DNA from: Zoogloeaceae bacterium
GTDB taxonomy: Bacteria > Pseudomonadota > Gammaproteobacteria > Burkholderiales > Rhodocyclaceae
DNA: 5,171 bases
Assembly (NCBI GenBank): GCA_015657735.1
Contig: SSSX01000760.1
Location: 1-5,171, forward strand
Direction: 5' to 3'
Numbering within the stretch: the stretch's first letter is position 1; every line of letters begins with the position of its first letter. The notes beneath the pieces were generated by a model. That model worked only from the letters and a program-made list of their open reading frames with translations. It ran no database searches and had not been told where the DNA came from. The position numbers and the translations under genes were made by a program. Of this stretch, positions 1 to 4,786 are shown in pieces.

Positions 1-34
1 ACAGCTAGGTGACGCCCGAGTGGAAGAGCGTGCC

Positions 35-94
35 ACCTAACAATGGCTTGCAGAGCGGCGCGCCGCAAGAGGCGCGCGCCTGAAGCCAAACGTT
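35..94. repeat. Long bulged GC-rich hairpin with attC-like layout
   Basis: TGGCTT (44-49) pairs with AAGCCA (83-88), CAG (51-53) with CTG (80-82), GC (55-56) with GC (78-79) and GCGCGCC (58-64) with GGCGCGC (71-77), around loop GCAAGA. All three unpaired bases (G50, A54, G57) are on the left arm. ACCTAAC (35-41) stands just left of it and fits the RYYYAAC core of integron attC sites. The right core should be GTTRRRY but reads GTTCCTG (92-98), which fits only in GTT. The hairpin is plain to see; the attC reading is tentative. Confidence 0.5.
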
Positions 95-173
95 CCTGAG
101 CGGCTGCTTTTCCAACGCTCGACGGGCAGCAACGGGTCGGGAGCACGTATTCGACGAACAAGAAAGCTGCCGG

Positions 174-302
174 TCACCGTGATGCAGGCGCCAACGGCAG
201 CTTACTGCCTGACTGCTGACCGATATCGAGTGATCGGGCAATGGCGGCAAAGGCCGACATCCGGACCGCCACCAGTTCCTCCCAGTCACCACCGAACAAC
301 AA
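174..302 (-). pseudogene. Possible small gene or gene remnant of unknown function
   Basis: A short minus-strand frame, open from 317 after a TGA, ends at a TGA (174-176) and has codon use like a GC-rich gene. It reads LLFGGDWEELVAVRMSAF and then a short Ala- and Ser-rich end. Only TTG (300-302 or 297-299) or an internal ATG could start it, and no ribosome site is visible. It overlaps the 13-bp-arm hairpin. I do not recognise the product. It may be the tail of a host or island gene cut at the element's edge, or chance. Confidence 0.22.
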
Positions 303-337
303 GCGAACTTGACCTCTTCAGGGGCAAGTTCGCTTGT
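299..337. repeat. Perfect 13-bp inverted repeat just after the Gp2-type gene
   Basis: ACAAGCGAACTTG (299-311) and CAAGTTCGCTTGT (325-337) are exact inverted copies around a 13-base loop, which can add CCT/AGG pairs. The element begins 16 bases past the stop codon of the Gp2-type gene. There is no T-run on either side, so it is not a standard intrinsic terminator. It could be a factor-dependent terminator, an mRNA-stabilising hairpin, or a replication or recombination site. Two tandem ACTAATC heptamers (345-351, 352-358) lie beside it and run into the stop codon. Confidence 0.85.
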
Positions 338-352
338 ACTCATTACTAATCA

Positions 353-1036
353 CTAATCAGTGTTTTGATCGCTGGGACACTCTTGGCCTTCTAAGCCACA
401 ACTCTCGTCTTCCAGCGTACCGTTTGATTGACCTGTCGAATCGCATTGGCGAGGCCTTCCCGCATTGCTCTTCTTCCGAGGAGCGATACCCCGTGTAAAT
501 GAACGCTCATTCCCCGATTGCTTGATCGAATCAATACTTTGCTCCTCTTTGCAAAGGTAGGCGATAGCCTTCTCCTTGAGCACGGTGCGCTTCGCTTCAT
601 CGGTGTGATCAATCATGCCCAGCGCACATTCCGCATACTTGGCCTTCTCCCGGTTGCAATTATGGTAAATGCCTTTGCCATTGGTTATCTCGTTCTTCCA
701 ATACGCCCCGATCTGGTCACCCTTGTAGGCATCTTTGCTGACCTTCTGTCCGTCGTAGATGAAGACGGTATGGATGTGCGGGCCTTTTTCCTTTGTGTGC
801 TCCTTTTTAGCGATATAGCCAATCATGTTCTCGAAAATCGAAGGCTTGGTTCGCCTGTTATTGAGCAGGTGCTTCAGGTCCTGGTTGATCTCTTCCAGCG
901 ATGCCTCCCTGGCGTGTTCCTTCGTGTAAGAAAGATCCAGTCGGATGACTTGAATCTTTGAATGGTTTTCTAATAGCTGGTCAATATAAGTCGTAGTGCT
1001 ATCAACCATATTTTTGTTGTTTTTTGTGTCTTTCAT
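353..1036 (-). CDS. YagK/YfjJ (inovirus Gp2-type) putative replication initiation protein
   Basis: A 227-residue protein that I recognise as the YagK/YfjJ C-terminal family, annotated in many genomes as inovirus-type Gp2. Seen: a strand-like segment IRLDLSY (31-37), GPHIHTVFIYDG (85-96), DQIGAYW (107-113), GIYHNCNREKAKY (122-134), GMIDHTD (140-146), AIAYLCKEEQ (157-166) and a basic end with GRPR (193-196). HIH (87-89) fits the HUH metal-binding motif of rolling-circle initiators, and Y160 with K163 fits the nicking tyrosine motif; the catalytic role is inferred. E. coli YfjJ is about 208 residues, so the length fits; the last ~31 residues are an acidic Ser/Gly/Gln-rich tail. The start was chosen because AGGAG (1044-1048) lies 7 bases upstream; a frame start at 1078 has no such site. 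The gene sits downstream of the ATPase but beyond a terminator, so it probably has its own promoter. The family call is confident, the enzymatic role moderate. Confidence 0.85.
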   Translation of the reverse strand: MKDTKNNKNMVDSTTTYIDQLLENHSKIQVIRLDLSYTKEHAREASLEEINQDLKHLLNNRRTKPSIFENMIGYIAKKEHTKEKGPHIHTVFIYDGQKVSKDAYKGDQIGAYWKNEITNGKGIYHNCNREKAKYAECALGMIDHTDEAKRTVLKEKAIAYLCKEEQSIDSIKQSGNERSFTRGIAPRKKSNAGRPRQCDSTGQSNGTLEDESCGLEGQECPSDQNTD

Positions 1037-1136
1037 TTCCATGCTCCTGGTCATTGACTGGGTGAATTCCCAAAGCATGTATACCGAGCTATTAAAAAAT
1101 TAATTTTCCATGAAGTACGATGGCCGGAACGTAAAT

Positions 1137-1157
1137 GCCTGACGATCGTTCTCAGGC
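1137..1157. repeat. Small hairpin in the leader of the Gp2-type gene
   Basis: GCCTGA (1137-1142) and TCAGGC (1152-1157) form a 6-bp perfect stem around a 9-base loop containing CGATCG. It lies 101 bases upstream of the Gp2-type start codon. There is no T-run, so it is not an intrinsic terminator; it is a candidate nick-site hairpin or leader structure. Confidence 0.45.
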
Positions 1158-1191
1158 TTGGCTGAATATAGTTTTGGATGAGCTATGACAC

Positions 1192-1231
1192 AGGTTAATA
1201 ATACATATTGTATATATTATTAATTTAACCT
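1192..1231. repeat. AT-rich nested palindrome, partly dif-like
   Basis: Outer arms AGGTTAA (1192-1198) and TTAACCT (1225-1231) and inner arms TTAATAATA (1195-1203) and TATTATTAA (1215-1223) form two overlapping inverted repeats around the same centre region. The centre CATATTGTATA (1204-1214) differs by one base from the CATAATGTATA of E. coli dif. The right half would need a two-base gap to match, so a true Xer site is uncertain. Other readings are an initiator binding site, an easily melted origin or an operator. Confidence 0.7.
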
Positions 1232-1420
1232 TAATTCACACCTTCATTTTTCTCCTTGGATTAGTTTGTATACGGAAATCAATGCACTGGGTTGTCATGG
1301 GTTTTTTAATTTCAAGGCATATACAAAGTTGTAGTACTCCACTGGCAAGCGTGAATTGGGCGACGAATGTCTTCGTAATGACTTGAGGTCGTTCTGCCCA
1401 TTTTGGGTTGAGTGATGCTT

Positions 1421-1454
1421 AGAAAAGAAAAGCCCACCGGAGTCCAGTGGGCTT
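1421..1454 (-). terminator. Rho-independent terminator of the ATPase transcript
   Basis: On the minus strand an 8-bp perfect stem (AAGCCCAC at 1447-1454 read in reverse complement, pairing with GTGGGCTT from 1430-1437) closes a 9-base loop that can itself form GG/CC pairs. It is followed by the T-rich TTCTTTTCT. It starts 28 bases after the ATPase stop codon. No T-run lies on the other side, so it acts on the minus strand only. Confidence 0.88.
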
Positions 1455-1482
1455 GCAAAAATGGGTTGTGGAATTGCCGAAG

Positions 1483-3075
1483 TTAGATATTGGCCGCGGG
1501 GGAATTATTCAGCGACTCCTCAAACCTTGCCCGGTAGTACTCAGTGAGTGCCATGTAGTTCTCCATGTCAGGGAAGAACAGGTCGTCAATCACCCGATCA
1601 ACAACAGCGCGCACGATATCGAAAACATCTTCCTGGGCTTCGTATTCTGCAAGTGCGTTCTGGTGCTGTGCCAGCCTGAATCGCTCACGGCAGATGCCAA
1701 TCCCCTCCCGGTACCAGGATTGGTGCGCCTCGAACGTTAAAACTCCCATCAGATGCTGTGGTATTGCGGGAAATTCCATGTTCATTGCATCTGTCACCTG
1801 TGCAGGGGGAGTTGACCCAAGTTGACCAAGTGGACCAACTTGATCAAGGTGTTCAACACGACCAACAGGGTCATGAGGTACGGAGCGACCAAATGCCGCA
1901 AAGGGGAGAGCCGTCCCTTCGGCCATAGCAGCGATGTTGAACTGCTGGTTAGGGAACGGATACGCGTTCCCTGAGCGATCGTATCGAATTGGAGGGAAAG
2001 CCAATGCGGGCATTGTGCTTGGTAATGTTGAGGGCAGTTCCCACAAGGTGTACGTCGCTGTTTTGCGGCTTGAAACACCAGCGGCCTTCTTTGCGCGTTT
2101 GAGGGATGCCGCGGAGATTCCGACCGATGCTGCAGTGTTTTCGACCTCTTTGGCTGGAAGCGGCCCGTTCGCAAGTTGGTTAACCAGGAAAGTGTACGCC
2201 TGGCCTACAGCTCCTGAGGCTGGTTCGGAGTCACCACCTTCAGCCCAATCCAGAATCTCGCGGGCCGTACCATCGAGTGCCTCTTTCCAAAAAACCCTCG
2301 CAGTCTCAATTGGCCGATGTTCAGCCATAACGGTTGTGCTCTGTGTCTCGTACAAAAAACCGCCACGATCCGAACTCAGATTCGACTTGGCTCTGACAAG
2401 GACCGAGCCGTGAGATCCGTCTTCCAATTGCTCGGATGCAACTTTTGTCGTCATCAACACGTTCCGTGCAACTGCGCTAAATGCAAAGCTACCTGCAACG
2501 CGATCGAGGGGGGCTTTGCCCTTTGATTGTTTGGTAAGGTGGGTGATGCCGAGGATAGCGAAGCCATATATTTCAGCCAATTGAATAAGTGGCTCAAGCG
2601 CACGCCGAACGTCTGAGTTTTTGTGTGAATCCCCTCCGACGACCTGGGCGATCGAATCGATAATCAACAAAAGTACATTCCCAGTCTGACGAAGTTTTTC
2701 TTCCAGATACGGTAGGTCTTTCTCGAAGTTAAATGGACGCTGCCTACCATTTTCGTTGGTGGCACCGATGACGTGGACGCGCGAAAGGTTGGCGTTAGCG
2801 GCAATCAGGCGGGGAATGATGGTGTCTTCAACACCATCTTCTCCACTCCAGATCAGGACATTTCCGGCAGGCGAATATGTGCCATCCGGCCAGCTAAATC
2901 CGCCTATTTCGCCGTTAGATACGATCGCCGCACAATTTAGCGCGATGAGGGTTTTCCCCGTGCCAGGGGCTCCTGCCATCACTGTCAGCTTTCCCGCCGC
3001 CAAATTGCCGTTCCAAATCCAGTCAACGGGAATAGGGGGGATGAATGCAGCACAGGTAACTTCAACTTCTTTCAT
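1483..3075 (-). CDS. RecA/RepA-like AAA ATPase, putative replicative helicase
   Basis: A 530-residue P-loop ATPase of the RepA/AAA_25 type, common in phages, plasmids and islands, expected to act as a replicative helicase or loader. Seen: Walker A GAPGTGKT (35-42), WSGED (76-80), Walker B ending in IIDS (138-141), sensor-like GITHLTK (176-182), DRVAGSFAFSAVARN (191-205) and RAKSNLSSDRGGF (228-240), in the order usual for this family. Residues ~288-347 look like a winged helix ending in LWELP. After that comes a Pro-rich linker, a three-residue repeat (402-421) and a helical tail (~430-525) rich in Arg, Glu and aromatic residues. Many relatives end after the winged helix, so the tail is an extension. 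The start at 3075 has GGAG 7 bases upstream; the longer frame from 3141 has none. The gene lies 118 bases after the AlpA-like gene, probably in one transcript, and ends just before a terminator. Confidence 0.88.
   Translation of the reverse strand: MKEVEVTCAAFIPPIPVDWIWNGNLAAGKLTVMAGAPGTGKTLIALNCAAIVSNGEIGGFSWPDGTYSPAGNVLIWSGEDGVEDTIIPRLIAANANLSRVHVIGATNENGRQRPFNFEKDLPYLEEKLRQTGNVLLLIIDSIAQVVGGDSHKNSDVRRALEPLIQLAEIYGFAILGITHLTKQSKGKAPLDRVAGSFAFSAVARNVLMTTKVASEQLEDGSHGSVLVRAKSNLSSDRGGFLYETQSTTVMAEHRPIETARVFWKEALDGTAREILDWAEGGDSEPASGAVGQAYTFLVNQLANGPLPAKEVENTAASVGISAASLKRAKKAAGVSSRKTATYTLWELPSTLPSTMPALAFPPIRYDRSGNAYPFPNQQFNIAAMAEGTALPFAAFGRSVPHDPVGRVEHLDQVGPLGQLGSTPPAQVTDAMNMEFPAIPQHLMGVLTFEAHQSWYREGIGICRERFRLAQHQNALAEYEAQEDVFDIVRAVVDRVIDDLFFPDMENYMALTEYYRARFEESLNNSPAANI
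1811..1873 (-). repeat. Seven 9-bp imperfect tandem units inside the ATPase gene
   Basis: On the plus strand seven consecutive 9-base units follow one another without a gap: GTTGACCCA, AGTTGACCA, AGTGGACCA, ACTTGATCA, AGGTGTTCA, ACACGACCA, ACAGGGTCA. Six of the seven end in CA, three of them in GACCA. In the protein they give tripeptides DPV-GRV-EHL-DQV-GPL-GQL-GST (residues 402-422), with a small aliphatic residue in third place. The repeat may be a protein linker, and the GACCA-type spacing also resembles iterons. Confidence 0.75.
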
Positions 3076-3180
3076 TTTGCTTCTCCAATTCGGTTTTCTG
3101 CATAACAAGTGTTTTCTGAGTGCTTTGCAGGGCCCGTGCATTGCGATCAGCTGTATGTCTGAGTATTTTTGAGTTGTGCT

Positions 3181-3188
3181 TCCTCCTT
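3181..3188 (-). promoter_or_regulatory. Strong ribosome site with no start codon (orphan)
   Basis: On the minus strand AAGGAGGA lies right after the AlpA-like stop codon, but no ATG, GTG or TTG occurs at a usable distance. At the ideal spacing sits ACT, and the ATPase frame is open from there through the real start at 3075. This could mark a lost start codon of a longer ATPase or of a small gene that once lay between the two. Confidence 0.45.
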
Positions 3189-3193
3189 CTGGG

Positions 3194-3421
3194 TTATCGT
3201 GCGTTCAGCGCAGCACGCAATTGGCCTACATTCCATCGGGTAGTTCTTAGACCAAATTTGACTGGTTGAACGAAGGTCCCCTGCTTCACTCGCCGCCAAA
3301 CCGTCGCGGTGGAACAGCAAAAAAGTGCGCAGACAATCTGAATCGAAACGTTTGCGGAGTCTGGGAGGTCGTCAAAATTCTTCAGGGTGTGATGCCATGG
3401 GCTGGTCCTACCGTTGTTCAT
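3194..3421 (-). CDS. AlpA-family helix-turn-helix transcriptional regulator
   Basis: A 75-residue DNA-binding protein of the AlpA/MerR-like excisionase superfamily. The core runs from V25 to L72: a helix-turn-helix with CALFCCSTATVWRRV (31-45), a wing around QGTFVQPVKFG (47-57), then TTRW and the closing helix GQLRAAL. AlpA in CP4-57 activates the neighbouring integrase and promotes excision; comparable roles here (excision, or switching on the replication genes) are inferred. The start was chosen because AAGGAGAT (3426-3433) lies directly upstream with ideal spacing. The frame stays open to 3754, but that upstream part has no ribosome site and no AlpA-like sequence. In typical relatives the HTH turn has a glycine where this protein has C35, giving an odd Cys-Cys pair. 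The gene lies upstream of the ATPase on the same strand, as expected for the lead regulator of a replication module. Confidence 0.9.
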   Translation of the reverse strand: MNNGRTSPWHHTLKNFDDLPDSANVSIQIVCALFCCSTATVWRRVKQGTFVQPVKFGLRTTRWNVGQLRAALNAR

Positions 3422-3502
3422 TCGTATCTCCTTCTGTTGATCGCGAAGCACGGTGCGCCGCGATTTCATGGCAGAGAATAGACATTGGGGTTTTTCCCGC
3501 AG

Positions 3503-3597
3503 TTTTTGCGGACTAGGTATGCCCGATACCGTTTGGATTGAGCGATTTTTTGCGGAAGATGACGTACGGTAGTTATGCGGAAGTTTTGTATGCAGAA
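3503..3597. promoter_or_regulatory. Cluster of TGCGGA repeats upstream of the AlpA-like gene
   Basis: TGCGGA occurs at 3507-3512, 3551-3556 and 3576-3581, with a TGCAGA variant at 3591-3596; three copies are preceded by T-rich or TTAT sequence. The first copy also makes an inverted pair with CCGCA (3497-3501). They lie 86 to 175 bases upstream of the AlpA-like start, where operator sites for a self-regulating AlpA-like protein or a phage activator would be expected. The spacing is uneven (44, 25 and 15 bases). Confidence 0.45.
3516..3530. promoter_or_regulatory. Operator-like palindrome upstream of the AlpA-like gene
   Basis: GGTAT (3516-3520) and ATACC (3526-3530) form an inverted repeat with a 5-base spacer, 95 bases upstream of the AlpA-like start and within the TGCGGA cluster. 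Its size suits a dimeric regulator. The binding protein is unknown. Confidence 0.35.
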
Positions 3598-3750
3598 ACT
3601 GCCGACATCGGGATAATCTTCTAGTGTGATCAACCCCGGTTTGATTGATGTCGTACGTAGATATCTCGCTCGCTTTTGGAGGGAAGCTAGCTAGTGGCTG
3701 GTTGGCAGACGCAAGTCCTGCACGATTGCGACTATCGGAACCTATATTCG

Positions 3751-3782
3751 CCATATCCTGCCCGCCGTTGTCTTGGATATGG
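3751..3782. repeat. Perfect 8-bp inverted repeat with 16-bp spacer
   Basis: CCATATCC (3751-3758) and GGATATGG (3775-3782) are exact inverted copies, in the gap between the 305-residue gene and the AlpA-like gene. There is no T-run, so terminator use is unlikely. The pairing distance suits a dimeric DNA-binding protein or a recombinase arm site. A 10-bp palindrome TAGCGCGCTA (3837-3846) lies about 55 bases away. Confidence 0.6.
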
Positions 3783-3868
3783 TTACGCTAAATTCACTCG
3801 AACAAGTGACGGAGCGCTCAAGCTGGAAACTGGATTTAGCGCGCTAGCGGTGGTTAAAGCGGATTAGA

Positions 3869-4786
3869 TCAATCGGATGTTCCGAAGTAGGTATCGAAAT
3901 CTCGAAGCAGATTAGGAAAATGGTGCTCTATCTGGTTTCTAAGATACCGTCGGTAATCGAGCGGCCTATAAAAGTCGCTGTGTTTTCTTTCTTTTTGCTT
4001 TTTGCATCCGAGCAATATCGCAACTATGGATAAAACATCAAATAGCGCGGCTGCTCCAGGCTGGCGTCGACCTGCTACTGTCCTAGCGGCCAAGAACTCT
4101 TTGTATCGATTGGGGTTGCTACAGCGCTCTCTGAACCATTGGCGATTTTTTTCGTCGTCATTCTTGATTTTGAAAGCATTGGCAAGCTCTATGTAGGTCG
4201 CTAGACGTGACTTGTCGTTATTGCTGTCCTCCTCAGTGCGGGCTTCATCGTGGCTTCGGTTTTTGTTGATATGCACGGCGTCACCTGCATCTGCCGACAT
4301 TGGGCTGGAGTTAGATGACGCGCTTTCGGTATCCTGAGAGAGATACTTATTGAAGTGTTTGAATTGAATGAAATCTTTTCCGTCGCAATTTACAGAAAAA
4401 ACCATTTCATCAATTGGCTTAAAAATTGTTTTAATCCTGAGTAGGCGAGTAAATATATGTATCTGCGACTTGTAAATTATTGCGTCTTTTAATTCAGCAA
4501 CTGTTGCAGGAGGCTTTATGATTATCTCAACGTGGTTTTTGACAACGATTTCTTCACGATTGATGGCTTCAACCAGCGTCGATCTCAAATGAGATAAATA
4601 TACCTTGCGGTTTTCACCGTTGACGTCATGCATGTTGTTGCTAAAGGGGATCTCATTGCCTCGGTGATCAACTTCAGGAAAAATGAAATAGGCTAACTGC
4701 TTGAGCAGGAAGGTGAGCGGTAGGTAAGGAGCATCAGCTAGCACTAGTTGATGGTCGTAGATTTTAGCGTCGTCACTTTCATTCAT
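3869..4786 (-). CDS. Protein of unknown function, two domains joined by an acidic linker
   Basis: I do not recognise a named family for this 305-residue protein. Three parts are visible. Residues 1-150 look folded, with a hydrophobic helix YLPLTFLLKQLAYFIFP (21-37), an EIIIKP strand and many aromatics. Residues ~151-194 are a Ser/Asp/Glu/Asn-rich linker, probably disordered. Residues ~195-305 are a basic, helical part with RQWFRERC (215-222), GRRQPGAAALFDVLSIVAILL (239-259) and YRRYLRNQIEHHFPNLL (278-294). The 244-260 stretch is hydrophobic but carries Asp250 and is short, so a buried helix is likelier than a membrane span. There is no signal peptide. The gene is more AT-rich than the ATPase gene. 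Only a weak GGA precedes the start, but an upstream ORF ends in ATGA overlap with it, so coupled translation is possible. Its place just before the AlpA control region suggests an accessory island gene; the function is unknown. Confidence 0.8.
   Translation of the reverse strand: MNESDDAKIYDHQLVLADAPYLPLTFLLKQLAYFIFPEVDHRGNEIPFSNNMHDVNGENRKVYLSHLRSTLVEAINREEIVVKNHVEIIIKPPATVAELKDAIIYKSQIHIFTRLLRIKTIFKPIDEMVFSVNCDGKDFIQFKHFNKYLSQDTESASSNSSPMSADAGDAVHINKNRSHDEARTEEDSNNDKSRLATYIELANAFKIKNDDEKNRQWFRERCSNPNRYKEFLAARTVAGRRQPGAAALFDVLSIVAILLGCKKQKERKHSDFYRPLDYRRYLRNQIEHHFPNLLRDFDTYFGTSD

Larger units (their letters stand above)
1..352. other. Left flank without a convincing gene
   Basis: GC-rich stretch past the end of the Gp2-type gene. 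It holds the bulged hairpin at 44-88, self-complementary GC blocks (55-66, 71-80), the weak remnant ending at 174 and the inverted repeat at 299-337. Other open frames here give Ser/Cys/Arg/Trp-rich products typical of non-coding DNA. Its composition differs from the AT-rich 1079-1420 region, so an element boundary could lie in it, but I found no matching repeat at the right side of the window. Confidence 0.5.
1079..1420 (-). promoter_or_regulatory. AT-rich control or origin region upstream of the Gp2-type gene
   Basis: This 342-base stretch between the ATPase terminator and the Gp2-type gene has no gene of useful length. Read leftward it holds a promoter-like TTGCCA (1343-1348) with a weak TATATG 19 bases on, and a TATACA (1267-1272). 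Next comes a good ribosome site AAGGAG (1252-1257) before a three-codon frame Met-Lys-Val-stop (1236-1247). It also holds a long AT-rich palindrome (1192-1231) and a hairpin (1137-1157). Because the terminator lies upstream, the Gp2-type gene needs its own promoter, and this is the place for it. The individual promoter boxes are weak. Confidence 0.45.
3422..3868 (-). promoter_or_regulatory. Control region ahead of the AlpA-like gene
   Basis: A 447-base stretch without a convincing gene, although the AlpA frame stays open to 3754. It holds the inverted repeat at 3751-3782, the palindrome at 3837-3846, the TGCGGA repeats and the GGTAT/ATACC palindrome, so it is a likely regulatory hub. I could not pick out a confident -35/-10 pair. 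A 25-codon frame (3408-3485) beginning MSILCHEIAAHR overlaps the AlpA-like start by 14 bases and could be a leader peptide, but it has no good ribosome site. Confidence 0.45.

Noticed and set aside
5..343. A 112-codon minus-strand frame starting 9 bases after the Gp2-type stop codon
   Set aside because: No ribosome site, a Ser/Cys/Arg/Trp-rich product and it runs through two strong hairpins; it looks non-coding.
518..961. A plus-strand frame of 147 codons with a hydrophobic product
   Set aside because: It lies wholly antisense to the Gp2-type gene, whose family motifs are clear; the hydrophobic look is the usual effect of reading a charged-residue-rich gene backwards.
1037..1078. A 14-residue longer start for the Gp2-type protein
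   Set aside because: No ribosome site at 1078; AGGAG at 1044-1048 points to the ATG at 1036.
1447..2526. Several frames on both strands within the ATPase gene
   Set aside because: All overlap the ATPase coding sequence in other frames and show no motif or ribosome site.
3076..3141. A longer N-terminus for the ATPase (22 extra residues)
   Set aside because: No ribosome site before 3141, while GGAG stands 7 bases before the ATG at 3075.
3422..3754. A 186-residue version of the AlpA-like protein
   Set aside because: AlpA proteins are about 65-80 residues and the strong ribosome site lies at 3426-3433; the upstream part runs across repeats and palindromes.
4006..4056. Membrane segment at residues 244-260 of the 305-residue protein
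   Set aside because: Only about 16 residues, contains Asp250 and has basic helices on both sides; a buried helix fits better.
4383..4520. AT-rich stretch as a possible promoter or origin
   Set aside because: It lies inside the 305-residue gene and is explained by its Lys/Ile/Phe-rich coding sequence.
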